The position numbers and the translations under genes were made by a program. The notes under the pieces were generated by a model that did no database searches, had not been told where the DNA came from, and saw only the letters and a list, made by a program, of their open reading frames with translations. This document shows positions 14,339 through 23,728 of a stretch of DNA of 64,000 nucleotides, piece by piece. This stretch comes from Marinobacter arenosus (GTDB lineage: Bacteria > Pseudomonadota > Gammaproteobacteria > Pseudomonadales > Oleiphilaceae). The DNA is taken from positions 1 through 64,000 of the forward strand of contig NZ_JAHVAO010000001.1 of NCBI RefSeq assembly GCF_019264345.1, in the 5' to 3' direction. The first letter of the stretch is position 1. Each line of letters opens with the position of its first letter.

Positions 14339-15622
14339 TTAAACACCAAGCTGGTCGCGCAGGTTGTAGTACCAGGCGCCCATGGCCGTGAAAGGAATCC
14401 GGAACAGTCGGCCGCCAGGGAAGCTGTGCTGGGGCAGGCTGGAGAACACGTCAAAGCGCTCGGCCTGGCCGCGCATCGCGTCACTGATCACCTTTCCTGC
14501 CAGGTGCGAGCAGGTCACGCCGTGGCCGCTGTAGCCCTGGGCGTAGTAGACATTGCTACCAATGCGTCCGAACTGCGGCAGGCGCATCAGGGTAAGCAGG
14601 AAGTTACCAGTCCAGGCGAAATCCACCTTGGTGCCCTTAAGTTCCGGGAAAGTCTTGAGCATGTTGGGAACAATCAGGGATTCGATCTTGGAGGGCTCAC
14701 GGGCGCCGTAGGTCACGCCGCCACCGTAGACCAGGCGACCGTCGCCAGACAGGCGATAGTAATCCAGCAGGTAGTTGCAGTCTTCCACACAGTTGTCTTT
14801 CGGCAACAGGCGCTTTTGGACGTCTTCAGAAAGCGGCTCCGTGGCAATAACCTGAGTACCACACGGAATGGCCTTGGATTCCAGCTTCGGCAACAGACCG
14901 TTCAGGTAGGCATTGCCAGCAACCAGCACGTAATCTGCGGTAACGCTGCCGTGTTCGGTCTTCACGACCGCCATGGCGCCTTCTTCCACGCTGACAGCAG
15001 GAGTGCCTTCGTAGATGGTGCCTCCGAGGGATTCGAGGGCGGCAGCCTCGCCGAGCACGAGATTCAGCGGGTGGAAGTGACCGCCGGTGTGGTCAATAAG
15101 GGCGCCGGTGTAGCGATCGGAACCAATGTGTTCCATGGTCTGGTTGCTGTCCAGCAACTCCAGGCCCTCATGGCCATGGGCTTCCCAAAGCGCTTTCTTG
15201 TCTTGCAGTTCATTGAACTGGCGGCGATTGCAGGCCGCGAAAATGCCGCCGTCCTTGAGGTCGCACTGGATGTTGTAATCGCGAACGAAGCGGCGCAGGA
15301 TGCGGCCACCTTCAAACGCCATCTGCCCCATATGCTTGCCAACCTCTTCACCGTAATGCTGTTCGATGAAGTCGATATCACGGCTGTAGCTGTTTACGAT
15401 CTGACCACCGTTGCGGCCAGACGCACCGAAGCCGATCCGGCTTGCTTCCAGCACGGTGACTTTGTAACCAGCCTCAGCGAGGTGCAGGGCAGTCGACATG
15501 CCGGTATAGCCTGCACCAATAATGCAGACGTCGGATTTGATGTGTTCCTTCAGGGCAGGACGCAACTGCTTATCATTGGCAGATGCCGCGTAATAGGAAG
15601 AAGTGTGTGTCGTTATAGGCAC
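14339..15622 (-). CDS. puuB: Gamma-glutamylputrescine oxidoreductase PuuB, 427 aa
   Basis: This is a flavoprotein of the DAO/glycine-oxidase family that oxidises gamma-glutamyl-putrescine to the aldehyde in the puu pathway. The N-terminus has the FAD-binding GAGYTG at residues 36-41, preceded by DVCII and followed by VTVLEASRIGFGASGRNGGQ, the usual PuuB signature. The C-terminus holds YYAQGYSGHGV. Length fits the family. The start is a GTG at 15622 with GGGAG seven bases upstream. It lies on the minus strand next to gabT and gabD. A perfect TATACCC/GGGTATA palindrome lies 75-95 bp upstream of its start, in common with puuC and puuA. Confidence 0.92.
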   Translation of the reverse strand: MPITTHTSSYYAASANDKQLRPALKEHIKSDVCIIGAGYTGMSTALHLAEAGYKVTVLEASRIGFGASGRNGGQIVNSYSRDIDFIEQHYGEEVGKHMGQMAFEGGRILRRFVRDYNIQCDLKDGGIFAACNRRQFNELQDKKALWEAHGHEGLELLDSNQTMEHIGSDRYTGALIDHTGGHFHPLNLVLGEAAALESLGGTIYEGTPAVSVEEGAMAVVKTEHGSVTADYVLVAGNAYLNGLLPKLESKAIPCGTQVIATEPLSEDVQKRLLPKDNCVEDCNYLLDYYRLSGDGRLVYGGGVTYGAREPSKIESLIVPNMLKTFPELKGTKVDFAWTGNFLLTLMRLPQFGRIGSNVYYAQGYSGHGVTCSHLAGKVISDAMRGQAERFDVFSSLPQHSFPGGRLFRIPFTAMGAWYYNLRDQLGV

Positions 15623-15696
15623 GAGGTCGCTCCCGAAGTCGCTTGAGTTAGAGGTCTTACAATGCCTCTAACGGTACGAGATCCGTGGAAACGCCT

Positions 15697-15716
15697 ATAT
15701 ACCCCCCAGGGTATAT
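15697..15716. promoter_or_regulatory. Palindromic operator candidate upstream of puuB
   Basis: It reads ATATACCC-CCCA-GGGTATAT, two perfect 8-bp arms around a 4-bp centre. Three similar palindromes occur upstream of puuC and in the spuC/puuA gap. The position 75 bp or more upstream of puuB suits an activator or repressor site. Confidence 0.65.
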
Positions 15717-15752
15717 TTTGGGACGGAAGGTCAAAAATCGGTTCCGGAAACA

Positions 15753-15780
15753 AGAACGCCACCCCGTAGGGTGGCGTTCT
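15753..15780 (-). terminator. Terminator of gabT
   Basis: This is a perfect 12-bp stem (AGAACGCCACCC with its complement) around a 4-base loop, 19 bp past the gabT stop on the minus strand. The minus-strand tail reads TTCTTGTTT, so it is a probable rho-independent terminator. Confidence 0.75.
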
Positions 15781-15798
15781 GTGTTAGCCCGAGGCTGT

Positions 15799-17076
15799 TC
15801 AGCTCAGGGCCGCAATACAGCGATCGAGAATATCCATACTCTCATCGATCAACTCATCGCTGATGGTCAGCGCTGGCAGGAAGCGCACAACGTTGCCACG
15901 AATGCCGCAGGAAAGCAGAATCAGGCCGTTTTGGCCAGCTTCGGTGATGAGCGCCTTCGTCAGCTCCGGGTCGGGACAATTGACGTTACCATCGACCACT
16001 AATTCCATGGCAATCATCGCGCCCAGGTTACGAACATCCCCAATGCGGGCCGGGAAGCGCTCCTGCAGCTTGCGCAACCGAGCAGTCATACGCTCGCCAA
16101 TCGCCACGGCACGTTCGCACAGGTTTTCTTCTTTGATCACGTCCAGCACCGTTAGCGCTGCAGCGCAGCCGATGGGAGAGCCACCGTAGGTGCCGCCCAG
16201 GCCCCCCGGGCCGGGGTGATCCATGATGTCAGCCTTACCAACCACCGCCGCAATCGGGAAGCCTCCGGCAATACCTTTTGCCATGGTCATCAGGTCCGGC
16301 TCGATGCCAGAGTATTCGGTCGCGAACATGCGGCCGGTACGGGCGAAACCGGTCTGGATTTCATCTGCAATGAGGAGAATACCGTGCTGGTCGCAACGCT
16401 CGCGCAGTGCCTGCATGAACTCCGCAGGCGCCGGATAGAACCCTCCTTCTCCCTGTACCGGCTCGATGATGATCGCAGCAACGCGATTCGGTTCGATGTC
16501 GCACAGGAACAGGTCGTCCAGCGCGGCCAGTGATTCCTCAACCGAGACGCCGTGATAGGCGTTCGGGTAGGGCGCGTGGAAGATGTCAGCCGGGAACGGA
16601 CCGAATCCCGCCTTGTACGGCTTCACCTTACCGGTGAGCCCCATGGTGAGGTTGGTGCGCCCATGAAAACCGCCTTTAAAGGCTATCACGCCGGAACGGC
16701 CGGTGTAGGAGCGGGCAATCTTGACGCAGTTTTCCACGGCTTCCGCACCGGAGGTAACGAAGATGCTCTTTTTTGGGGTAGTGCCGGGGGCAATTTCGTT
16801 GAGCCTTTCTGCCAGATCTACCGCGGACTCGTAGGGCGTCACCATCAGGCAGGTATGGCTAAAGCGCTCGAGCTGAGCCTGCACAGCCGCCTGAATGCGA
16901 GGATGGCTATGCCCGGTATTGTTAACCGCAATGCCGGCACCCAGATCAATGAAGCGCTTGCCTTCCACGTCCCAGATTTCGGCGTTACGGGCTTTGTCGA
17001 CGTAAACCGGATGAAGCGCACCCTGGCCCTGTGCCATGGCAGCAGAACGGCGCTGATGAAGTGATTGATTGGACAT
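15799..17076 (-). CDS. gabT: 4-aminobutyrate aminotransferase GabT/PuuE, 425 aa
   Basis: This class III, PLP-dependent aminotransferase converts GABA plus 2-oxoglutarate to succinate semialdehyde plus glutamate. It shows SGAEAVENCVKIAR at about 109-122, FKGGFHGRT near 133-141, IIEPVQGEGG near 203-212, ADEIQTGFARTG at 237-248 and the PLP lysine in TMAKGIAGGFP at K267. Its length matches GabT. A strong AAGGAG precedes the ATG. It lies 30 bp downstream of gabD on the same strand, so both are probably one transcript acting as the last two steps from GABA to succinate. Confidence 0.94.
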   Translation of the reverse strand: MSNQSLHQRRSAAMAQGQGALHPVYVDKARNAEIWDVEGKRFIDLGAGIAVNNTGHSHPRIQAAVQAQLERFSHTCLMVTPYESAVDLAERLNEIAPGTTPKKSIFVTSGAEAVENCVKIARSYTGRSGVIAFKGGFHGRTNLTMGLTGKVKPYKAGFGPFPADIFHAPYPNAYHGVSVEESLAALDDLFLCDIEPNRVAAIIIEPVQGEGGFYPAPAEFMQALRERCDQHGILLIADEIQTGFARTGRMFATEYSGIEPDLMTMAKGIAGGFPIAAVVGKADIMDHPGPGGLGGTYGGSPIGCAAALTVLDVIKEENLCERAVAIGERMTARLRKLQERFPARIGDVRNLGAMIAMELVVDGNVNCPDPELTKALITEAGQNGLILLSCGIRGNVVRFLPALTISDELIDESMDILDRCIAALS

Positions 17077-17106
17077 GAGCGTGTCTCCTTGTTTGTAAAT
17101 GGCGGG

Positions 17107-18570
17107 TCAGCGAATGCCGCCCATGCACAGATATTTGATTTCCACGAAGTCATCGATGCCGTAGCGAGAGCCCTCACGGCCGATACCGGACTCCTTGATG
17201 CCGCCAAACGGCGCCACTTCGTTGGAGATCAGGCCCTCGTTGATGCCGACCATGCCGTATTCGAGCGCCTCGGCAACCCGCCAGACGCGGCCGATATCAC
17301 GGCTATAGAAATAGGCCGCCAGACCAAACGGGGTGTCGTTGGCCAGCGCGATCGCTTCAGACTCCTCGGAAAAGCGGAATACCGTAGCGACCGGACCAAA
17401 AATCTCCTCCTGCGCGATACGCATGGATGGCTTTACGCCCGTTACCACGGTAGGCGGATAGAAGTTGGGGTTGTCGGGCGTACCGGTGTGCTCCTGAGAG
17501 ACCCGGGCGCCGGAAGACACGGCGTCGTCGACCAGGTCTCGAACCTTGGCCACCGCCTTGTCATTGATCAGCGGGCCGATGGTGACCCCGTCCCCGAATC
17601 CGTCACCAACATTCAGCGCCGCGACCGCTGCGTTCAGCTTTTCAACGAACGCATCGTGAATGCCATCCTGAACCAGGATGCGATTGGTGCAGACGCAGGT
17701 TTGCCCAGCGTTCCGGAATTTAGACGCCATCAGGCCGGTAATGGCCGCATCAAAATCAGCATCATCAAACACGATGAACGGGGCATTGCCGCCCAGTTCC
17801 AGCGATACCTTCTTTACGGTATCGGCACACTGGCGCATCAGAAGCTTTCCGACCGGCGTTGAGCCAGTGAACGACAGCTTGCGCACGCGGGGATCTTCAC
17901 ACAGGGTCCGGCCCACTTCCGGCGCCTGCAGGGTGGTCACCACATTCACTACGCCGGCTGGAATACCCGCCCGCTGGCTGAGTTCGGCCAGAGCCAGGGC
18001 ACACAAAGGAGTATCCTCGCCGGGTTTGATCACCACAGTGCAACCTGCGGCCAGGGCAGGTGCCACTTTGCGCGTGATCATGGCGATCGGGAAGTTCCAG
18101 GGGGTGATTGCCGCCACAATGCCAATCGGCTGTTTGATGGTCACCAAACGTTTGTCCGGGCCGTGAGCCGGAATCACATCGCCGTAGATACGTTTGGCTT
18201 CTTCTGCGAACCACTCAACGAACGAGGCGCCATAGGCAACTTCGCCCTTCGCCTCCGCAAACGGCTTGCCTTGTTCGCTGGTCATGATGTGCGCCAGGTC
18301 GTCCTGGTGCTCCATGATCAGGTTGAACCAGGCACGCAACCGCCCAGCGCGTTCTTTTGCCGTCAGCGCCTGCCAGGCAGGCATTGCCGCTTCAGCTGCG
18401 TCTATCGCGGCACGGGTTTCGTCGCCGCCAAGGTCGGGAACCTGGGCCAGGGTGGTGCCGGTACTGGGATTGAAGATGGGAAAGCTATGGGCTTTCGCTG
18501 CGCCTACCCATTCACCGTTAATGTAGGCGCGATCCCGAAACAGATCGGGCTCGTTCAGTTTTAGTGTCAT
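17107..18570 (-). CDS. gabD: Succinate-semialdehyde dehydrogenase GabD, 487 aa
   Basis: This aldehyde dehydrogenase oxidises succinate semialdehyde to succinate, feeding the TCA cycle. The NAD(P)-site ITPWNFP is at about 155-161, FTGSTPVGK near 234-242, the general-base glutamate in SLELGGNAP at E258 and the nucleophile in NAGQTCVC at C292. I chose the ATG at 18570, seven bases after GAGGAG; a TTG one codon earlier is less likely. It is divergent from the LysR gene at 18687, and the 116-bp gap probably holds both promoters. Confidence 0.94.
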   Translation of the reverse strand: MTLKLNEPDLFRDRAYINGEWVGAAKAHSFPIFNPSTGTTLAQVPDLGGDETRAAIDAAEAAMPAWQALTAKERAGRLRAWFNLIMEHQDDLAHIMTSEQGKPFAEAKGEVAYGASFVEWFAEEAKRIYGDVIPAHGPDKRLVTIKQPIGIVAAITPWNFPIAMITRKVAPALAAGCTVVIKPGEDTPLCALALAELSQRAGIPAGVVNVVTTLQAPEVGRTLCEDPRVRKLSFTGSTPVGKLLMRQCADTVKKVSLELGGNAPFIVFDDADFDAAITGLMASKFRNAGQTCVCTNRILVQDGIHDAFVEKLNAAVAALNVGDGFGDGVTIGPLINDKAVAKVRDLVDDAVSSGARVSQEHTGTPDNPNFYPPTVVTGVKPSMRIAQEEIFGPVATVFRFSEESEAIALANDTPFGLAAYFYSRDIGRVWRVAEALEYGMVGINEGLISNEVAPFGGIKESGIGREGSRYGIDDFVEIKYLCMGGIR

Positions 18571-18686
18571 CAATCGCTCCTCAAAAGGCTAAACATCTGG
18601 GTGTATGCCGTTGGAAAGATGGTAAACCGAACACTTTGTGTGATAAATCTGACTGATTAGGCGTTAACGTTGAGAGCGATCAAACA

Positions 18687-19622
18687 ATGAAGAAAGACCT
18701 GAAGGTCAGCCTGGGGCAAGTAGGTGATTACGAGATCCGATTACTCAAGGTGTTCGAGGCGGTGGTAGAAAGCGGCGGTTTCTCGGCTGCGGAAAGTGAA
18801 TTGAGCATCGGGCGCTCTACCATCAGTACCCACATTGCCAACCTGGAGGAACGCCTGGACCTTAAACTGTGCCGCCGGGGACGAGGCGGATTCTCCCTGA
18901 CCGAAGAGGGCATTGAGGTCTACGAACTGATGAAGGGACTCTTTTCAGCGCTTGAAGGGTTTCGCTCGGGCGTGAATGCATTACACGTTCGCCTGACCGG
19001 AGATCTGCGAGTAATCGCCAGCGACGCGGTCTGCATGGAGCCTCAATCTCGGCTGCCCGACGCCATCGCCAGCTTCTCCGCAGCAGCCCCGGAAGTGAAC
19101 GTGCTTCTGGACGTTAAGGCGCTAAACGATATTGAGCGCATGGTACTGAATGGCGAGGCGGATATCGGACTGATCCCGTTCCACCGGCAACTGTCCGGCC
19201 TGAATTACGCAACGCTGTACGCAGATCACTTCCACCTCTATTGCAGTCGAACGCACCCACTGTATGATGCGGTGCCCTCATCGGGCTTGCGGGACAAAGT
19301 TCTCGCCAGCAAGGTGGTCCATGCCGGCATTCACACCAGCCCGGAGGTGGGCAGCCAGCTGGCCGACATGAATAAGGCAGCTATTTCCTATTTTTACGAG
19401 GCGCGCCTGGCCATGATCCTCTCCGGCGCCTACATCGGTTTCATGCCGGACGCATACGTAGAGAACCAGGTGGCCAATGGCGAGTTAAAGACACTCATTC
19501 CGGAAGCCAAGCATTATTCTCTGGAAGTCGCCGCGATCACCCGAACCCATGGCCGTGGGAACCGGGCCAGGGATCTTTTTCTTGAAATGCTGACTCAACT
19601 GACACAGGCAGAACCACACTGA
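18687..19622 (+). CDS. LysR-family transcriptional regulator, 311 aa
   Basis: An N-terminal winged helix-turn-helix spans about residues 17-75: LLKVFEAVVESGGFSAAE, then SRSTIS-type recognition (GRSTISTHIANLEERL) and LCRRGRGGFSLTEEG. The rest is a periplasmic-binding-like effector domain. It lacks the usual very short N-terminus, starting instead with about 15 extra residues. It is divergent from gabD and 115 bp upstream of puuC. That position suggests it controls gabD-gabT and perhaps puuC in response to GABA or a pathway intermediate, but no effector can be read from the sequence. Confidence 0.88.
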   Translation: MKKDLKVSLGQVGDYEIRLLKVFEAVVESGGFSAAESELSIGRSTISTHIANLEERLDLKLCRRGRGGFSLTEEGIEVYELMKGLFSALEGFRSGVNALHVRLTGDLRVIASDAVCMEPQSRLPDAIASFSAAAPEVNVLLDVKALNDIERMVLNGEADIGLIPFHRQLSGLNYATLYADHFHLYCSRTHPLYDAVPSSGLRDKVLASKVVHAGIHTSPEVGSQLADMNKAAISYFYEARLAMILSGAYIGFMPDAYVENQVANGELKTLIPEAKHYSLEVAAITRTHGRGNRARDLFLEMLTQLTQAEPH

Positions 19623-19656
19623 AAAGAGATATCGAAGCCGTTTCCCTGGCTTGGCG

Positions 19657-19672
19657 TACCCCCTGGGGGATA
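19657..19672. promoter_or_regulatory. Palindromic operator candidate upstream of puuC
   Basis: It reads TACCCCC-T-GGGGGATA, close to the puuB-upstream palindrome. It lies 65 bp upstream of the puuC start, in the gap after the LysR gene. Confidence 0.6.
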
Positions 19673-19736
19673 TGGCCCCTCCCGAACCAGAACGCTAGCC
19701 TTGGCGAATAACCCATTTGCTTTCAGGGAGCGTTCC

Positions 19737-21224
19737 ATGAAGACCAAAGCCGAGTGGCAGACACTGAGTCAGCAGATCACTTTCCGGAATCAGGCGTACA
19801 TCGGCGGCCGCTTCCAGCCGGCAGTTTCCGGCGAAACCTTTGCCTCCGTGAATCCGGCCACTGAACAAACCCTGGCTGACGTTGCCAGTTGCGATCAGGC
19901 AGATGTAGATCTGGCAGTGGCCTCGGCACGCAAGGCCTTCGAATCCGGCGTGTGGTCACAAAAATCACCGAAAGAGCGAAAAGCAGTGCTTCTGCGCCTG
20001 GCCGACCTGATGGACCAGCACCGCGATGAACTTGCAGTCACCGACACTCTGGACATGGGGAAGTCCATCTCCGAAATGGTGAATATCGATCTTCCGGATT
20101 CCATTGATTGCTTCCGCTGGACCGCCGAATCCATCGATAAGGTCTACGGCGAGATCGCACCAACCGGTGGCGACACCCTGGGTCTGATCAGCCATGAGCC
20201 CGTGGGTGTTGTTGCCGCCATAACGCCGTGGAATTACCCCCTGATGATGGCCACCTGGAAACTGGCGCCGGCCCTGGCAGCAGGCAACTCGGTCATTCTG
20301 AAACCGTCCGAAAAATCTCCACTAAGTGTGCTGCGCCTGGCCGAACTGGCCACTGAGGCAGGCATCCCTGATGGCGTGCTGAACGTTCTGCCGGGCTACG
20401 GCCACACCGCCGGCAAGGCGCTTGCCCTGCATCACGGCGTGGATGTGCTGGCCTTTACCGGCTCCAGCCGGGTTGGTGGCATGCTGATGGAATACGCTGG
20501 CCAGTCGAACCTGAAGAAGGTCTGGCTTGAGGCCGGCGGGAAATCTCCGATGGTGGTGTTTGACGACTGCGGGGACATCGAAAAGGCGGCACAGACCGCA
20601 GCTGCGGCGATATTCTCCAATCAGGGTGAAATCTGCATTGCCTGCTCCCGGCTGTACCTGCAGCATTCCATCAAGGACCAGTTCCTGAAAGCGCTACTGA
20701 AAGCGGCATCCGCCTACAAGGGTGGCGATCCGCTGGACCCTGACACCAGCATGGGCGCACTCGTCGACAAAGCCCAACTCGACACCGTGGCACGGTACAT
20801 CAAATCCGCCATGGACGATGGCGCCACCGTTCTTACCGGCGGCATGCCGGAATACATCGAAGGCAAAGGCTTCTACGTTGAGCCCACCATCATCGACGGC
20901 GCCAAGAATGGCATGCGTTTCGTTCAGGAGGAGATCTTCGGGCCGGTACTGGCGGTGTGTGAATTCGACGACGAGGCCAAGGCTATCGCGCTGGCCAACG
21001 ACAACCGCTATGGTCTGGGCGCTTCGGTCTGGACCAACAACCTGTCTCGCGCACACCGGGTGAGTAAACAGATCCAGAGCGGCATGGTCTGGGTGAACGG
21101 CTGGGGTGGCGGTGACTCCACCATGCCTTTCGGAGGTGTGAAAGCCTCCGGCAATGGCCGCGACAAGTCGCTTCACTCGATTGAAAAGTACACAGATCTC
21201 AAAACGGTCTGGATCAGCCTTTAA
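19737..21224 (+). CDS. puuC: Gamma-glutamyl-gamma-aminobutyraldehyde dehydrogenase PuuC, 495 aa
   Basis: This aldehyde dehydrogenase takes the PuuB product to gamma-glutamyl-GABA. ITPWNYP is at about 162-168, FTGSSRVGG near 240-248, WLEAGGKSP with the catalytic Glu at E265, and NQGEICIA with the nucleophile at C300. The C-terminus (KSLHSIEKYTDLKTVWISL) matches the E. coli PuuC ending closely. I chose the ATG at 19737, after an AGGGAG ribosome site; an upstream in-frame TTG at 19701 lacks one. The gene stands alone on the plus strand with a TACCCCC/GGGGG operator candidate ahead of it. Confidence 0.93.
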   Translation: MKTKAEWQTLSQQITFRNQAYIGGRFQPAVSGETFASVNPATEQTLADVASCDQADVDLAVASARKAFESGVWSQKSPKERKAVLLRLADLMDQHRDELAVTDTLDMGKSISEMVNIDLPDSIDCFRWTAESIDKVYGEIAPTGGDTLGLISHEPVGVVAAITPWNYPLMMATWKLAPALAAGNSVILKPSEKSPLSVLRLAELATEAGIPDGVLNVLPGYGHTAGKALALHHGVDVLAFTGSSRVGGMLMEYAGQSNLKKVWLEAGGKSPMVVFDDCGDIEKAAQTAAAAIFSNQGEICIACSRLYLQHSIKDQFLKALLKAASAYKGGDPLDPDTSMGALVDKAQLDTVARYIKSAMDDGATVLTGGMPEYIEGKGFYVEPTIIDGAKNGMRFVQEEIFGPVLAVCEFDDEAKAIALANDNRYGLGASVWTNNLSRAHRVSKQIQSGMVWVNGWGGGDSTMPFGGVKASGNGRDKSLHSIEKYTDLKTVWISL

Positions 21225-21238
21225 GGGCTGGCCTAGAG

Positions 21239-21259
21239 CGGGCGCCGGGAACGCGCCCG
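21239..21259. terminator. Inverted repeat between convergent puuC and luxR-type genes
   Basis: CGGGCGC and GCGCCCG form a 7-bp GC-rich stem around a 7-base loop. It lies between the ends of two convergent genes, so it may act in both directions, but no T run follows on either strand. Confidence 0.4.
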
Positions 21260-21277
21260 TATCCGAATAAACAGAGG

Positions 21278-22087
21278 CTAGTAGTCGTCCAGGCTGTTCA
21301 GGTGGGCGATGAACTGGGTGAAAATTTCCGCCTGGGTCGATGTGTTTAGCCGATTATGAATGTTCTTTCGGTGCACTTTCACGGTCCCCACGCTGATTTT
21401 CAGTTGGTCGGCGATGGCCTGGGATGAATAGCCCCGCAAGATCAGCTCGGTTATTTCCCGCTCCCGATGAGTCAGCACACCGCTGGCAAAGGTACTCAGG
21501 GCCCGCTTCATTGGCCCGTGGGAACGTCCGTATTGCAGATACTCCTGTGATTGAGAAAGCCAGAACTGGCGCACCAGCGCACTCAAAATCGGGTAAAACT
21601 CGTTGAGCGTGTTCAGTTCGCTTCGTGGAATGCTATCGAGCGCCGCCTTACGCCCAAGGGTCAGCGTGCAGGTCACCTCGTCATCAAGCTGGATGATCAG
21701 GTTGATTTCGTCCACCAAGCCAAAATCCTGGTAGCAGGTCTGAAAGTATTCCGTTTCCTTGAACGAGTCCGGCATGATGTCGGCGAGTCGAATCACGCCT
21801 GGTGCAGCGCCGGACTCAATGGCATGAAACAGGGGATCGATAACATAGGCATGATTGAAGTAAAGCCGAAGGGTATCGCTCTGTTCTTCGGGTGCCGTAG
21901 GGTGAAGGAGGATAGGGCGCAAGGATGCTTTATACGCCACCATAATAAATGTATCGTAAAAACAGAGTGTTGATAGAAACTCTTCAAGGACTGCCGGAAA
22001 GCTGCGCAGGCGTTGGTGTTCGATCAGCACTGCGACATTTTTTTGCCAGCTATCGTTGGCATTGATATGACTGATTCGTTCTCGCAT
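21278..22087 (-). CDS. LuxR-type (GerE HTH) transcriptional regulator, 269 aa
   Basis: The C-terminus is a clear GerE/LuxR helix-turn-helix: LTHREREITELILRGYSSQAIADQL, then ISVGTVKVHRKNIHNRL, at about residues 203-255. The N-terminal 200 residues are a sensor-like domain with no autoinducer-synthase signature and no phosphoacceptor receiver motif, so the ligand is unknown. It sits between puuC and spuC inside the polyamine cluster, which makes it a strong candidate to bind the TATACCCCC/GGGTATA palindromes found at three puu promoters. That assignment is inference. Confidence 0.88.
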   Translation of the reverse strand: MRERISHINANDSWQKNVAVLIEHQRLRSFPAVLEEFLSTLCFYDTFIMVAYKASLRPILLHPTAPEEQSDTLRLYFNHAYVIDPLFHAIESGAAPGVIRLADIMPDSFKETEYFQTCYQDFGLVDEINLIIQLDDEVTCTLTLGRKAALDSIPRSELNTLNEFYPILSALVRQFWLSQSQEYLQYGRSHGPMKRALSTFASGVLTHREREITELILRGYSSQAIADQLKISVGTVKVHRKNIHNRLNTSTQAEIFTQFIAHLNSLDDY

Positions 22088-22171
22088 ACGCGTTCGCAGC
22101 CCGACCTGTTCAAACCTGTGTCTGTGTGGCTCGGGAAACCCGGCAACCGCCAGGCTCCCAAAGTATGGGAC

Positions 22172-23587
22172 TCATCCGGCCTGAGCCTGATCAAGGATCA
22201 ATGCCCTGACATCATCGTAGGTCAAATCGAAGCATTCGCGCGCTTTTTCCACCATCTCGTCAACTTCGGCAGGAGTAATGACTAAAGGCGGGCAGAACAC
22301 CATCCGATTGCCACAGGCACGCATGACCAAACCATTGCGGAAGCAATGATCGCGGCAAATCGTGCCAACATCAATTTCCGAATCAAACAAAGTGCCGGAC
22401 GCCCGATCCCGCACCAGCGCGATGCCCGCCAGGAGCCCAACTCCTTCGATATGACCACTTAGAGGGTGATGGCCCAGACGCTCTCGAATCCGAGTCTGGA
22501 AGTAAGGGGCTATGGTGTTGGCGACATAATCGACCACACGTTCTTCCTGCAGCAGGCGGATATTTTCAAGCGCCACCGCCGCGGCAACCGGGTGGCCGGA
22601 ATAGGTGAATCCGTGGTTGAAATCATCGCCGGCGTTAATCAACGCATTGGCAATGCGATCACCGACGGCCACTGCCGATATCGGCAGGTATCCGGATGAG
22701 AGCCCCTTCGCCATCGACATTATGTCTGGCTGGAAGCCAAAAGTTTCACAACCAAACCAGCTTCCGGTACGGCCAAACCCGCAGATCACCTCATCCGCGG
22801 CCAGCAGAATGTCGTATTTTCGACAGATACGCTGAACTTCCGGCCAATAGGTTGCGGGTGGAACGATCACGCCTCCTGCACCCTGTACCGGTTCACCGAT
22901 AAAGGCCGCCACATTTTCCGGGCCGATCTCCAGTATTTTGTCTTCCAGTGCCTTTGCGCACAGCAGCCCAAATTCATCCTCAGACAGACCGCGGCCCTCG
23001 CCATACCAGTAGGGTTGAGGAATGCGGTGAATATCCGGCAACAGGGGTGTTGCCTGCCTGTGCATTGGTCCCATACCGCCCAGACTCGCCCCGGCCACGG
23101 TACTGCCATGGTAGGCATTCTCACGGGCAATCAGTGCCTTGCGACGGGGCTGGCCATTGAGCGTCCAGTAATGGCGCACCATCCGAATGACAGTATCCAC
23201 CGCCTCGGAGCCAGAACTGGCAAAGAAGACATGATTCAGATCGCCCGGAGTGATATCCGCGATGGCCTGCGCTAACCGGGCCGCAGGCGCATTGGTGGTC
23301 TGGAAGAAGGTGTTGTAATAGGGCAGCACTTCCATCTGTTGCGTAGCTGCAGCGATCAATTCTTTTCGGCCGTAACCGAGGTTAACGCACCACAAGCCGG
23401 ACATGCCGTCCATCAGCCGCTGGCCCTCGCTGTCCCACAAATAGATCCCTTCGGCGCGAGTGATCACGCGGGCTCCCCTGGCGTTAAGTTTTCCTGAATC
23501 GGTAAACGGATGCAGGTGGTGTTGCGCATCGACGGTACGAATGGCGTCCCCGTTTCCCTGCGCTGGGGTTTTCATTGTTGTTGGCAT
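22172..23587 (-). CDS. spuC: Class III aminotransferase, putrescine-pyruvate type (SpuC-like), 471 aa
   Basis: This PLP-dependent aminotransferase has SSGSEAVDTVIRMVRHYW near residues 124-141, RENAYHGSTVAG near 155-166, IGEPVQGAGGV at 230-240, ADEVICGFGRTG at 264-275 and the PLP lysine in SMAKGLSSGY at K294. The set of motifs matches the omega-amino acid or putrescine-pyruvate transaminases, such as SpuC in pseudomonads. Here it would give a transamination route for putrescine parallel to the gamma-glutamyl route. Beta-alanine transaminase activity is an alternative. I chose the ATG at 23587; an in-frame TTG at 23608 is less likely. It is divergent from puuA. Confidence 0.85.
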   Translation of the reverse strand: MPTTMKTPAQGNGDAIRTVDAQHHLHPFTDSGKLNARGARVITRAEGIYLWDSEGQRLMDGMSGLWCVNLGYGRKELIAAATQQMEVLPYYNTFFQTTNAPAARLAQAIADITPGDLNHVFFASSGSEAVDTVIRMVRHYWTLNGQPRRKALIARENAYHGSTVAGASLGGMGPMHRQATPLLPDIHRIPQPYWYGEGRGLSEDEFGLLCAKALEDKILEIGPENVAAFIGEPVQGAGGVIVPPATYWPEVQRICRKYDILLAADEVICGFGRTGSWFGCETFGFQPDIMSMAKGLSSGYLPISAVAVGDRIANALINAGDDFNHGFTYSGHPVAAAVALENIRLLQEERVVDYVANTIAPYFQTRIRERLGHHPLSGHIEGVGLLAGIALVRDRASGTLFDSEIDVGTICRDHCFRNGLVMRACGNRMVFCPPLVITPAEVDEMVEKARECFDLTYDDVRALILDQAQAG

Positions 23588-23676
23588 ATTGTTTTCCGTA
23601 GCTTCCAATGAAGAGCCCGACTGGTGAACTAAGTTGCGGCTCGGTTAAGGCTTTTCTAACAAAACGGGCCAGACTG

Positions 23677-23700
23677 GGGATATACCTATCGGGGGATATC
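23677..23700. promoter_or_regulatory. Palindromic operator candidate, spuC side of the spuC/puuA gap
   Basis: It reads GGGATATACC-TATCGG-GGGATATC, an imperfect version of the ATATACCC/GGGTATAT palindrome. It lies about 90 bp upstream of spuC on the minus strand. Confidence 0.5.
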
Positions 23701-23728
23701 GGCTCGCCGCCATTCTCTCAACCACCCC

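Noticed and set aside
14201..15646. A 481-codon plus-strand frame opposite puuB
   Set aside because: It is a mirror of the high-GC puuB coding strand; the PuuB frame has the full FAD motif and family length.
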